From Arthrobacter sp. B1805 (GTDB taxonomy: Bacteria; Actinomycetota; Actinomycetes; Actinomycetales; Micrococcaceae): 64,000 bases of DNA. A program made the translations under genes and the position numbers. This document shows positions 54,879-62,519 of this stretch, in pieces (within the stretch, counting starts at the first letter, position 1; the number at the start of each line of letters is the position of its first letter). The notes under the pieces are model-generated. The model worked only from the letters and a program-made list of their open reading frames with translations, was not told the origin of the DNA and did not search any database. The stretch covers positions 124,001 through 188,000 of the forward strand of contig NZ_PJIQ01000008.1 in NCBI RefSeq assembly GCF_002929745.1, in the 5' to 3' direction.

Positions 54879-55706
54879 TCAGGCGCCGACCGCGACGGGC
54901 AGTCCGTCCGTCGTCGACCACTGGGACCAGGAGCCGGGGAAGAGCGACGCCTCGATGCCGGCGACGTCGAGCGCTGCGATCTCGTGCGCGGCGGTGATAC
55001 CGGAACCGCAGTACACCGCGACGCGTCCTCGGTCGGCACCCAGGGCACGGAAACGGCGACGGAGCTCGTCGCGTGATCGGAAGCGCCCGTCGGGGAGGAG
55101 ATTTTCCGAGGTCGGCGCGCTCACGGCTCCGGGAATGTGACCGGCCCGTGGGTCGATCGGCTCGTGCTCGCCACGGAAGCGCTCACCTGCTCGGGCGTCG
55201 AGGACGACGTCGACCGTCGACGGCTGGACGAGATCGGAGATCGAGACGGCGGGCATGTGACCGGTGGTCAGGTGCACGGTGCCCACGCAGTGGCGCTCCT
55301 CCCCTCCCTCGGTATCGAGTCCCGCAGCGTGCCAGGCAGCGAGCCCGCCGTCGAGCAGGCGGACCGAGGGAAAGCCCGCGTTGCGCAGCAGCCACCAAAG
55401 GCGTGCTGCAGCGAGGTTGCCCGAGTCGTCGTAGGCGACCACTGTGTCGCCGTCGTCGATACCCCACTGGCGCGCGCTCTCCTGCAGGGCGTCCGCGTCG
55501 GGGAGCGGATGCCGCCCGAGCCCGGGTCCACCTGGAGCGCACAGCTGGGTCTCGAGATCCACGTAGACCGCACCCGGTATGTGCGCTTCGCGGTAGTGCT
55601 CGTGGCCTCGGGGATCGCCAAGGGCCCAGCGAACATCGAGCAGGATCGTCTGCGCGCCGGAGATCATCCGGTCCTGCAGTTCCTGCACATCCATCAGAGT
55701 CTTCAT
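54879..55706 (-). CDS. Thiosulfate/3-mercaptopyruvate sulfurtransferase (tandem rhodanese)
   Basis: 275 aa with two rhodanese domains. The first (about 1-130) has DVRWALGDPRGHEHYREAHIPGAVYVDLE. The second (about 150-275) has DARAGERFRGEHEPIDPRAGHIPGAVSAP and the active-site Cys in VYCGSGITAAHEIAAL. CGSGIT is the MST-like loop (CG[S/T]G), and the first domain lacks the Cys as usual. The ATG at 55706 follows AGGAG. It is divergent from the Cds1-like PLP gene over 150 bases; both act on cysteine-derived sulfur. Confidence 0.92.
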   Translation of the reverse strand: MKTLMDVQELQDRMISGAQTILLDVRWALGDPRGHEHYREAHIPGAVYVDLETQLCAPGGPGLGRHPLPDADALQESARQWGIDDGDTVVAYDDSGNLAAARLWWLLRNAGFPSVRLLDGGLAAWHAAGLDTEGGEERHCVGTVHLTTGHMPAVSISDLVQPSTVDVVLDARAGERFRGEHEPIDPRAGHIPGAVSAPTSENLLPDGRFRSRDELRRRFRALGADRGRVAVYCGSGITAAHEIAALDVAGIEASLFPGSWSQWSTTDGLPVAVGA

Positions 55707-55844
55707 CGAGATCTCCTGTCGGAAGTGGCGACCGGGACTTGGTGGTCACCACGCCCGGTCCTGATGCACGCCAGTCCACCACACCCCCGTCCCCGCACCA
55801 AGCAGTGATCCGGTACTCCTGCTCGTTGGCATCGGACGGGCTTG

Positions 55845-55850
55845 TAGGCT
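55845..55850 (+). promoter_or_regulatory. Putative -10 (TAGGCT) of a leaderless promoter, Cds1-like gene
   Basis: TAGGCT followed by 6 bases and the ATG at 55857. Same hexamer and spacing as 58344-58349. Confidence 0.42.
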
Positions 55851-55856
55851 GACGGG

Positions 55857-56948
55857 ATGCCCAGGTTCACCGCCGCTGACAGATCGTGGTCCGACGACGC
55901 CGTGCGGCGCATCGAGGCGGACGGGAACCGGTCGGCCGACACCCACCTCTTCGCCGTACCCCTCCCGCCGCGCTGGGGCGTGCAGGTGTATCTGAAGGAC
56001 GAGTCCACCCATCGCACCGGCAGCCTCAAGCACAGGCTTGCACGGTCGCTGTTCCTCTTCGGACTGGTCAACGGATGGATCACCGAGGGAACCACCATCG
56101 TCGAGGCCTCGAGCGGATCGACGGCCGTCTCCGAGGCCTATTTCGCCCAGCTGCTCGGCCTTCCGTTCGTCGCCGTCATGACGGCGACGACCAGCCCGGA
56201 GAAGATCGCCCTGATCGAGCAGTACGGCGGGACCTGCCGTTTCGTCGACCACGCCTCCGAGGTCTACGACGCGGCCGAGGAGGTGGCGAGGGAGACGGGA
56301 GGGCACTACATGGACCAGTTCACCTTCGCCGAGCGGGCGACCGACTGGCGAGGGAACAACAATATCGCCGAGTCCATCTTCGAGCAGCTGGCGCTCGAAC
56401 CCCATCCCCTGCCGGAGTGGATCGTGGTCGGGGCGGGAACCGGGGGCACGAGTGCAACGATCGGCCGCTATCTCCGGTACCACCGGCACCCAACGCGCCT
56501 TGCCGTCGTCGACCCCGAGCACTCCGCGTTCTATCCCGCATGGGCGGAGCCGGGGTCGTCCCCGTCCGGCAGGCCCTCACGCATCGAGGGCATCGGGCGG
56601 CCACGGCTCGAACCGAGCTTCGTACCGTCCGTGATCGATGCGATGATCCGGGTGCCCGACGCCGCCTCCGTCGCTGCCGCCCGCCACCTGCGCTCCCTCA
56701 CCGGGCTGCACGCCGGCCCCTCAACCGGGACGAACCTGTGGGGCGTGTGGCAGATCGTCGCGGATCTGGTCGCCGACGGACGCACGGGCAGCGTCGTGTC
56801 GCTCATGTGCGACTCGGGTGACCGGTACGCGGCGACCTACGACGACGACGCCTGGCTCGCGCGCCGCGACCTGGACCCTTCAGGCCCGCGCGAGGTCCTC
56901 GAGGAGTTCTTCGCAACGGGAGTGTGGCCGGCGACCGCTACGAGCTGA
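55857..56948 (+). CDS. PLP-dependent cysteine synthase-family protein (Cds1-like cysteine desulfhydrase)
   Basis: 363 aa fold-type II PLP enzyme. PLP Lys in [16 protein letters not shown] (about residue 60), phosphate loop [14 protein letters not shown] and the substrate Asn/Ser region [19 protein letters not shown]. The TGSLKHR spelling and [25 protein letters not shown] match the mycobacterial Rv3684/Cds1 type, which makes H2S from cysteine, better than CysK/CysM. Next to a sulfurtransferase, so a cysteine-to-sulfane/H2S role is plausible. TAGGCT 6 bases before the ATG suggests a leaderless mRNA. Confidence 0.85.
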   Translation: MPRFTAADRSWSDDAVRRIEADGNRSADTHLFAVPLPPRWGVQVYLKDESTHRTGSLKHRLARSLFLFGLVNGWITEGTTIVEASSGSTAVSEAYFAQLLGLPFVAVMTATTSPEKIALIEQYGGTCRFVDHASEVYDAAEEVARETGGHYMDQFTFAERATDWRGNNNIAESIFEQLALEPHPLPEWIVVGAGTGGTSATIGRYLRYHRHPTRLAVVDPEHSAFYPAWAEPGSSPSGRPSRIEGIGRPRLEPSFVPSVIDAMIRVPDAASVAAARHLRSLTGLHAGPSTGTNLWGVWQIVADLVADGRTGSVVSLMCDSGDRYAATYDDDAWLARRDLDPSGPREVLEEFFATGVWPATATS

Positions 56949-56965
56949 CGCTCCGCCGGCGTCCT

Positions 56966-56989
56966 GCAGGGGTTCAGGTACACCCCTGC
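56966..56989. terminator. Bidirectional hairpin between convergent genes
   Basis: Perfect 8-base stem GCAGGGGT (56966-56973) / ACCCCTGC (56982-56989) with an 8-base loop, in the 60 bases between the convergent Cds1-like and MBL genes. No T-run. Confidence 0.55.
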
Positions 56990-57008
56990 GCCAGGAGCAG
57001 CCCGATCG

Positions 57009-57668
57009 TCAGACGTCGACGCTCTCGCGGACCGCAAGGTGCCGGAAGGACGTGCCGTACCGCGATCCGAGACGCTCGATGTGTCCCTCGACCATGCCGA
57101 GCCCGGTGTCGTTCAGGAGAGCATCGTGGATCTGGAATGCCCTGGGCGCCCGGACGGACGCCACGAAGTCCACGACCTCGGCGAGCTTCGACCACGGGGC
57201 ATGCACGGGAACGAGAACGGTGCCGACGTCGACCCCGTCCGGGACGATGAAGGAGTCGCCAGGGTGGTAGACACTGCCCTCGATCAGGAACCCTACGTTG
57301 GCCACGATCGGGATCAGCGGGTGGATCAGCGCGTGCTGACCGCCGAACGTCCGCACATCGATGCCCGCGGCCGAGAACTTCTCGCCGCCGCCCACTGCGT
57401 GGATCCGCCCAGCCGAGGTGTCGCCCAGTCGTGCCGCCATGACGTCGGCCACGCCCTGCGGCGCCCACAGCTCGATGGACGCATCCGCCGCCAGCACGGC
57501 CGCCACGCGGTCGACGTCGACGTGATCGGGGTGCTCGTGTGTGACGAGGACGGCATGGGCGCCGTCGAGGGCCTCTTCGACCTCCGAGAACGTGCCCGGG
57601 TCCAGTACCAGTACCGAGGCGTCCCGCTCGAGCCGCACGCAGGAATGGGAGAACTTGGTCAGCAGCAT
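57009..57668 (-). CDS. MBL-fold metallo-hydrolase (UlaG-like)
   Basis: 219 aa. The metal-binding signature HEHPDH (about 45-50) sits in VLVTHEHPDHVDVDRV; further ligands are likely in the VYHPGDSF strand and the FQIHDALLN region. N-terminal LLTKFSHSCVRLERD is the UlaG/YtkL-like start. Substrate is unknown. The ATG at 57668 is preceded at 6 bases by TAGTCT; a GTG two codons earlier is less likely. Divergent from the zur-like gene across 90 bases. Confidence 0.87.
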   Translation of the reverse strand: MLLTKFSHSCVRLERDASVLVLDPGTFSEVEEALDGAHAVLVTHEHPDHVDVDRVAAVLAADASIELWAPQGVADVMAARLGDTSAGRIHAVGGGEKFSAAGIDVRTFGGQHALIHPLIPIVANVGFLIEGSVYHPGDSFIVPDGVDVGTVLVPVHAPWSKLAEVVDFVASVRAPRAFQIHDALLNDTGLGMVEGHIERLGSRYGTSFRHLAVRESVDV

Positions 57669-57674
57669 GCGCAC

Positions 57675-57680
57675 AGACTA
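57675..57680 (-). promoter_or_regulatory. Putative -10 (TAGTCT) of a leaderless promoter, MBL gene
   Basis: TAGTCT on the minus strand, 6 bases before the ATG at 57668; it decides that start over the GTG two codons upstream. Confidence 0.42.
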
Positions 57681-57693
57681 CCGTCGGCACCGC

Positions 57694-57708
57694 TGATAAT
57701 CTTGACTC
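57694..57708. promoter_or_regulatory. Possible Zur/Fur half-site and -10 upstream of the zur-like gene
   Basis: TGATAAT-C-TTGACTC. The first half matches the Fur-family half-site TGATAAT perfectly and GATAAT is also a good -10 for rightward transcription, but the second half is poor. Autoregulation by Zur is possible. Confidence 0.25.
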
Positions 57709-57758
57709 TGGCCGAGCACGCCCCAGTGACACCCGAGTGCCCGCGGAAAGGGTATGAC

Positions 57759-58232
57759 ATGACGCCTGAGGTGACATCCGAAGCAGTGCCGACAGCCGGC
57801 GCAGGGGCCGCCCAGTCGGTCCGCAAAGGGTCGGAACAGCGCGTGACGCGCCAACGGCGGGCAGTCAGCGCGGCGCTCGACGAGCTCGACGACTTCGTCA
57901 GCACCCAGGAGCTCCACAGGGTCCTGCACGACCGCGGGGAATCCGTCTCGCTCGCAACCGCCTACCGCATCCTCCAGTCGATGGCGGATGACGGTCTCGT
58001 CGACGTCCTGCGCAACGGGGACAACGAGGCGGTCTACCGGCGCTGCGCCGTCGAACACCACCACCACCACCTGCTATGCAGGAACTGCGGCAGGGCGGTG
58101 GAGATCGAGGCGCCCGCGGTGGAGCAGTGGGCAGCACGCATAGCAGCGGAGCACGGCTTCACCGACGCCGCACATACGGTCGAGATCCAGGGCCTCTGCC
58201 CGGAGTGCTCGGCGCCGGCTGCACGGTCCTGA
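57759..58232 (+). CDS. zur: Fur-family transcriptional regulator, probably zinc uptake regulator
   Basis: 157 aa from the ATG at 57759 (AAAGG 7 bases upstream). N-terminal winged helix RVTRQRRAVSAALDELDDFVSTQELHRVLHDRGESVSLATAYRILQSMADDGLVDVLRN; dimerisation/metal domain with VEHHHHHLLCRNCGRAVEI (five His, CxxC) and a second CxxC in GLCPECSAPA, the structural zinc site. Nearby znu genes with a matching box favour Zur over Fur. An N-terminal extension of about 25 residues is Ala/Glu-rich. Confidence 0.88.
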   Translation: MTPEVTSEAVPTAGAGAAQSVRKGSEQRVTRQRRAVSAALDELDDFVSTQELHRVLHDRGESVSLATAYRILQSMADDGLVDVLRNGDNEAVYRRCAVEHHHHHLLCRNCGRAVEIEAPAVEQWAARIAAEHGFTDAAHTVEIQGLCPECSAPAARS

Positions 58233-58343
58233 CGCCTCGGCGTCTCGAGGCTCCGGTTGATGACGAAGGTTACCGCTCCCTGGCAGGGGCCGCGCACGGT
58301 GCGGGCAGGGACGTCAGGCCCTGATGGTGTCGGCGCCGTCGAT

Positions 58344-58349
58344 TAGGCT
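58344..58349 (+). promoter_or_regulatory. Putative -10 (TAGGCT) of a leaderless promoter, first MarR gene
   Basis: TAGGCT followed by 6 bases and the GTG at 58356. A short palindrome TCAGG-C-CCTGA lies about 20 bases further up (58314-58324). Confidence 0.42.
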
Positions 58350-58355
58350 GGGGAC

Positions 58356-58904
58356 GTGAGCCTCCACGACAGCACCACCCCCTCCGGCGCGCCGTCCCCT
58401 GTGGCGGGCTCCGACGAGGGCCGGTTGGGCGAGGGCCGGCTCGACGAGCTGGTGGACGCCGTGCGCCGCTATCGCAACGCGGAGAGGTTCATGCGTGGCC
58501 AGAGCAGGGCTTCGATGCACCTCGGCAGGACGGACATGACGGCGCTGCGTCTCATGCTGCATGCCAGCCAGATCGGGCAGCCGCTGACGGCCGCCGCGCT
58601 GGCCCGCGAGCTCGACATCTCGACCGCGGCGACGACGGTCCTGATCGACCGGCTCGAGAAGAGCGGCCATGCGGAGCGGCGTCGGAAAGGCAGCGACGGG
58701 CGCTCGATCGAGATCTGGCCCACCGCGACGACCGACGGGGAAGTGCGCTCGACGATGGGTCCCATGCACGAACGCATGCTGGCCATCGCCACGGACCTCT
58801 CGCCGCAGGAAAGGCTGACCGTGCGACGGTTCCTCGCCGCACTCGGGAGCGCGATGGCCGATCTCGACGTCCCCCGTCCTGCACCCGGCACGTCCGGTAC
58901 CTGA
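58356..58904 (+). CDS. MarR family transcriptional regulator
   Basis: 182 aa, GTG start. After a 30-residue Ser/Gly-rich N-terminus comes the MarR fold: helix RLDELVDAVRRYRNAERFMRG, HTH core PLTAAALARELDISTAATTVLIDRLEKSGHAERRRKGSDGRSIEIWPT and a C-terminal dimerisation helix. Ligand is unknown. It resembles the second MarR 70 bases downstream in layout (HTH strings DISTAATTVLIDRLEKSG versus GISSASTTLVIDRLERAG), so the pair may be an old duplication. Confidence 0.88.
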   Translation: MSLHDSTTPSGAPSPVAGSDEGRLGEGRLDELVDAVRRYRNAERFMRGQSRASMHLGRTDMTALRLMLHASQIGQPLTAAALARELDISTAATTVLIDRLEKSGHAERRRKGSDGRSIEIWPTATTDGEVRSTMGPMHERMLAIATDLSPQERLTVRRFLAALGSAMADLDVPRPAPGTSGT

Positions 58905-58950
58905 ACTGCCCGGTGGGCGGAATGATGTGCGCTCTTACCTAGAAAGATTG

Positions 58951-58959
58951 ACTACTAGT
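58951..58959 (+). promoter_or_regulatory. Palindrome ACTACTAGT next to the second MarR promoter
   Basis: ACTA-C-TAGT is a perfect 4-base inverted repeat, 5 bases before the putative -10, with weaker symmetry outside (TTG...CAA-like). Candidate MarR operator. Confidence 0.3.
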
Positions 58960-58964
58960 TGGTC

Positions 58965-58970
58965 TAAACT
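58965..58970 (+). promoter_or_regulatory. Putative -10 (TAAACT) of a leaderless promoter, second MarR gene
   Basis: TAAACT followed by 6 bases and the ATG at 58977. Confidence 0.42.
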
Positions 58971-58976
58971 GTAGGC

Positions 58977-59516
58977 ATGGAATCTTCGGACGCACGGCAG
59001 GGAGCAGGTTACTGGTATCCGCCATCCGCCGAAGGCGCCTCCGATGAGGTTGCAACGGGCGTCGATGTCCTCAATGCGTTGAGAGCCTATCGCGAGGTGG
59101 AGAGCGGACTCCGACGGCGGCTGAGTCAACGCCTCAACATCAACGAGACAGATCTCGGAGCCCTTCGTCACCTCCTCGGAGTCTGGCATCGGGATCAGGG
59201 CGCCAGCCCGAAGGACCTGGCACTCGCCCTCGGAATCTCCAGCGCCTCCACGACACTCGTCATCGACCGCCTGGAAAGGGCCGGCTTCATCCGCAGGCGC
59301 CGGCACCCGGTGGATCGCCGTGCGGTCATCCTCGAACCCGGCGACAAGGCCACGGAGGAGTTCAGGTCTGCCTTCGACGTCGAGAAGCGCGGCGTCCTGG
59401 CTGCCGCCGACAACCTGACGAGCGAGGAGACCGAGACGGTGACACGCTTCCTGCGCAGTATGGAGCAGGCCATCTCCGATGCCGTCGGACAGCCGGACCG
59501 GCCGCAGCGCCCCTGA
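58977..59516 (+). CDS. MarR family transcriptional regulator
   Basis: 179 aa. Helix VDVLNALRAYREVESGLRRRLSQRLNINETDLGALRHLLG, HTH core SPKDLALALGISSASTTLVIDRLERAGFIRRRRHPVDRRAVILEPGDKATEEF and C-terminal dimer helices. Start with no Shine-Dalgarno but TAAACT 6 bases upstream and an adjacent ACTACTAGT palindrome, so autoregulation through a leaderless transcript is likely. Convergent with znuB. Possible sensing of small aromatics as in other MarR proteins; ligand not inferable. Confidence 0.88.
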   Translation: MESSDARQGAGYWYPPSAEGASDEVATGVDVLNALRAYREVESGLRRRLSQRLNINETDLGALRHLLGVWHRDQGASPKDLALALGISSASTTLVIDRLERAGFIRRRRHPVDRRAVILEPGDKATEEFRSAFDVEKRGVLAAADNLTSEETETVTRFLRSMEQAISDAVGQPDRPQRP

Positions 59517-59618
59517 CGCCGGCACGGACCGCAGGGATGGACCGCGACGACCGGACGGCTCTCGAGCCGCACGGCCTGTGCCGCTACCCGGGTCAGGCGG
59601 TCATCGCCGTTGCCTCGG

Positions 59619-60497
59619 TCAGGCGACGACCGCCGGTTTCGCAGGACGCGCGCGGCGCACTGCCCGGCGCGACCCCAGCAGACGACAGGCGAGATAGATC
59701 GCGAACGAGATCGTGGTCACGTAGGGACTGATCGGTATGCGGCCGCCGAGCGCGAGCAGGATGCCCCCGACCACGGCCGTGCAGGCGAACGCCACGCTGA
59801 GCAACACCACGAGCCCGGGCGCCGAGGTCACCTTCAGTGCGGCCGCAGCCGGTGTGATGAGCAGGGCGAGCACCAGGAGCGCTCCGACGACCTGGATGGA
59901 CAGCGCCACCGAGATGCCCAGCAACACCATGAAGAGGATCGAGAGCCCCCGTACAGGCACGCCGCGCGCCTCCGCGAGATCCGCGTCGGCGCTGGCGAAG
60001 GTGAGCGGGCGCCAGATCGCGGCAAGAGCGACGATGACGACGACGGCGCATCCGACGAGCAGGTTCAGCTGGACGTCGTCGACCGAGACGATCTGACCGG
60101 TGAGCAGACCGAACTTGTTGGCCGCGCGACCCTCGTACAGTGCGAGGAACAGGATGCCCAGACCCAGCCCGAAGGGCATCACGACGCCGATGATCGAGTT
60201 CCGGTCCCGGGCACGTATCCCCATGAGGCCGAGAACGAGTGCGGCCAGGACGGAACCCACCAGCGATCCGGCGACGACGTTCGCTCCGACGAGCAACGCG
60301 AAGGCAGCGCCTGCGAAGGACAGCTCGGCGATGCCGTGGACCGCGAAAGCGAGGTCACGCATCATGACGAAGGTCCCGATCAGCCCGCCGAGCAGTCCCA
60401 GGACCGCTCCCGCGATCAGCGAGTTGCGCACGAGGGGCAGCAGTTGGGCATAGTTGTCGAAGGTGAAGATGGCGCCGAAAATCTCCTGGAAGTCCAT
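59619..60497 (-). CDS. znuB: Zinc/manganese ABC transporter permease
   Basis: 292 aa with about eight membrane helices; family blocks GIAELSFAGAAFALLVG, FGLLTGQIVSV and GVPVRGLSILFMVLLGISVALSIQVVGALLV. FHLA-type ABC-3 permease that forms the channel for the ATPase encoded 3 bases upstream. Metal preference is inferred as zinc from the neighbouring zur-like gene and the box at znuA. Arg/Pro-rich C-terminus. Confidence 0.88.
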   Translation of the reverse strand: MDFQEIFGAIFTFDNYAQLLPLVRNSLIAGAVLGLLGGLIGTFVMMRDLAFAVHGIAELSFAGAAFALLVGANVVAGSLVGSVLAALVLGLMGIRARDRNSIIGVVMPFGLGLGILFLALYEGRAANKFGLLTGQIVSVDDVQLNLLVGCAVVVIVALAAIWRPLTFASADADLAEARGVPVRGLSILFMVLLGISVALSIQVVGALLVLALLITPAAAALKVTSAPGLVVLLSVAFACTAVVGGILLALGGRIPISPYVTTISFAIYLACRLLGSRRAVRRARPAKPAVVA

Positions 60498-60500
60498 GGC

Positions 60501-61340
60501 CTAGGCGCTCTCGTGGTGGTGGGTAGTGGCATCGGGCAATCCGACGACGACGATCCGCCCGTTGCTGTGCAGGACCTCCACCGGACTCGCGTAGAGGTCG
60601 GACAGCACCTCGCTCGTCATGACCTCCGACGGCGAGCCCACACGGAATCGGCCGTCGGCGAGGTAGAGGACCCGGTCCACGTAGTCGATGACCGGGTTGA
60701 TCTCGTGGGTGACGAAGACGACGGCACTGTTCTTCTCGTGGCACTGGCGGTTGATGAGTGCGCTCACCGCCTGCTGGTGGAGCAGGTCGAGCGACAGCAG
60801 CGGTTCGTCGCACAGGAGCACCGTCGGGTCGGTGGCCAGCGCTTGGGCGGCCCGCAGCCGCTGCTGCTCGCCGCCGGACAGGAGCCCGACCGGAGCATCC
60901 GCGTACGACGAGGCTCCCACGTCCCGCAGGAGGGCGTCCACGCGCTCGTTGTAGTCCCGGCTGCGCACACGCAGTCCCCAGCGGTGCCCGTCCACTCCCA
61001 GGCCGACGAGATCGCGGGCGCGAAGTGGCGTCTCCGGGGGGAAGGATTTCTGCTGCGGGATGTAGCCGAGGGTGCGGCTGCCGCGCGTGATGGGCCTGCC
61101 GTCGATCGACGCGGTACCGGCGTCGAGGGGCTGCAACCCCAGGAGTACCTTGAGGAAACTCGTCTTCCCCGACCCGTTCGGTCCCAGCACGGCGAAGAAT
61201 TCACCGGGCATGATGTCGAGGTCGAGGCCTTCCCACAGCGTGCGGCTGCCGAAGGACAGTGCTGCCCCACGCAGGCTGATGGCCGGCATGGCTCCCGCCC
61301 CGACCGGGGAAGGATCACGCCGTGCCGAGGTCGGAGTCAT
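60501..61340 (-). CDS. znuC: Zinc/manganese ABC transporter ATP-binding protein
   Basis: 279 aa. Walker A GPNGSGKTS, signature LLSGGEQQRLRAAQAL, Walker B VLLCDEPLLSLD, H-loop VVFVTHEIN. ATG at 61340; an internal ATG (61289) would remove 17 disordered residues. C-terminal tail ends in THHHESA, a His cluster that may bind metal. It lies 52 bases after znuA and 3 before znuB. Confidence 0.9.
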   Translation of the reverse strand: MTPTSARRDPSPVGAGAMPAISLRGAALSFGSRTLWEGLDLDIMPGEFFAVLGPNGSGKTSFLKVLLGLQPLDAGTASIDGRPITRGSRTLGYIPQQKSFPPETPLRARDLVGLGVDGHRWGLRVRSRDYNERVDALLRDVGASSYADAPVGLLSGGEQQRLRAAQALATDPTVLLCDEPLLSLDLLHQQAVSALINRQCHEKNSAVVFVTHEINPVIDYVDRVLYLADGRFRVGSPSEVMTSEVLSDLYASPVEVLHSNGRIVVVGLPDATTHHHESA

Positions 61341-61392
61341 GCGGCGGGGCTTCCAGTCTCTCGTGGTTCAGGTGCCGCGGGCCGCGGCACCC

Positions 61393-62424
61393 TCAGGACA
61401 GGGCAGCCTCGATGGTATCCGTGTTGGCGGTCATCCATGAAATGTAGTTCTCGCCGTCGGGCAGGGTCTCGGTGAAGTCGAGGACCGGAAGTCCCGCCGC
61501 GTCAGCCGCGGAGCGCACCGCTTCCGTCTGCGCCCCCTCGGTCTGGTCGTTGTAGGCGAGGAAGGCGAGCGTCTTCCCCGAGACGAGCGCCTTCATCTCC
61601 TCGAGCGCCGCCACCGGGACGTCCGCCTCCTCCTCGATCGCCTCGCTGAACTCCTCCGGGGTGACGTTCTCGAGCCCTGCGTCCTCGAGGAGGTACACGG
61701 GCACGGGCTCGGTCACCGCTACCTTGCCGCCGGACCCCTCGGAAGCAAGAGCCGCCAGCCGGTCCTGGATCGACTGAAGCTCAGCGGTGAAGGCATCCGC
61801 ACGGCTGCGGTACTCATCTGCATTGGCCTCGTCCAACCGGCCGAGCTCATCCGCGATGGCGTCGGCGAGAGTCGCCATGGCGGGCAGGTCGTACCAGACG
61901 TGCTCGTTGAAGGCACCATGGTCGTGGCCCTCCTCGTCGGCGTGCTCCCCCGTCGGCTCGTCGCTGTGCTCCCCCGTCGGCTCGTCGCTGTGCTCCCCCG
62001 TCGGCTCGTCGCTGTGCTCCTCGGTGCCGGCCGCTGCTTCCAGGCCGGACAGTTCGACGGCGCTGAGCACGGTCTCGACGCCCGTCTCCTCGGCAAGGCG
62101 ACCCAGGAACGTGTCGTATCCCCCGCCGTTCTCGATCACCAGATCGGCCTCCGACACGGACAGCTTGTCCTGCACGGTGGCCTCGTACGAGTGCGGGTCC
62201 TGGCTGAGGCTGTTCACGATGGAGGTGACCTCGACGTCGTCCCCGCCCACGGCAGCTGCGATGTCGCCGTACACGTTCGTGGCGGTCACGATCGTGATCG
62301 CCCCTTCGCCGCTCGCAGTGCCCGTCTCACCGGGAGCTGCGGATCCACCGTCCCCGCAGGCGGCGAGGGAGAGTGCGGAGACTGCCAGCAGGGCGGGCAC
62401 GGCAAGACGACGAGCAACGGGCAT
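61393..62424 (-). CDS. znuA: Zinc ABC transporter substrate-binding lipoprotein
   Basis: 343 aa. Lipobox SLAAC (Cys about residue 23). Cluster A-I fold with metal ligands expected in the SQDPHSYEATVQD (His), NEHVWYDLP (His) and AYNDQTEG (Asp) regions. Between the first two lies an acidic/His loop EEHSDEPTGEHSDEPTG ... DEEGHDHGAF, built from 24-base tandem repeats; such loops in ZnuA proteins bind extra zinc. GAGG lies 5 bases before the ATG, and a Zur-box-like palindrome lies 18-38 bases upstream. Confidence 0.92.
   Translation of the reverse strand: MPVARRLAVPALLAVSALSLAACGDGGSAAPGETGTASGEGAITIVTATNVYGDIAAAVGGDDVEVTSIVNSLSQDPHSYEATVQDKLSVSEADLVIENGGGYDTFLGRLAEETGVETVLSAVELSGLEAAAGTEEHSDEPTGEHSDEPTGEHSDEPTGEHADEEGHDHGAFNEHVWYDLPAMATLADAIADELGRLDEANADEYRSRADAFTAELQSIQDRLAALASEGSGGKVAVTEPVPVYLLEDAGLENVTPEEFSEAIEEEADVPVAALEEMKALVSGKTLAFLAYNDQTEGAQTEAVRSAADAAGLPVLDFTETLPDGENYISWMTANTDTIEAALS
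61942..62013 (-). repeat. 24-bp tandem repeat, 3 exact copies, in znuA
   Basis: Units at 61942-61965, 61966-61989 and 61990-62013 are identical and in frame. Each encodes one eight-residue SDEPTGEH repeat of the metal loop, flanked by partial copies. Copy number would be prone to slippage, giving loop-length variants. Confidence 0.95.
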
Positions 62425-62442
62425 GACAACCTCGATCGGACC

Positions 62443-62463
62443 TAATGAGAATTATTTACGTTA
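62443..62463. promoter_or_regulatory. Candidate Zur box at the znuA promoter
   Basis: 21-base imperfect palindrome, arms TAATGAGAAT and ATTTACGTTA around a central T, 7 of 10 positions symmetrical. The middle TGAGAATTATT matches the Fur-family core TGAnAATnATT. It overlaps the AT-rich stretch that must contain the znuA -10 on the minus strand. Confidence 0.55.
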
Positions 62464-62519
62464 GCGCATCGACCATATCCGAAACGCGAACGGTTCGCAT
62501 TCTTTGGAACCTGCACCCG

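Noticed and set aside
57694-57708. Full Zur box at the zur/MBL promoter
   Set aside because: Only one half matches the TGATAAT consensus; the other half is random, so it is kept only as a low-confidence site.
59556-59569. Terminator between the second MarR gene and znuB
   Set aside because: Only a 5-bp stem (CGGCT/AGCCG), too weak to call.
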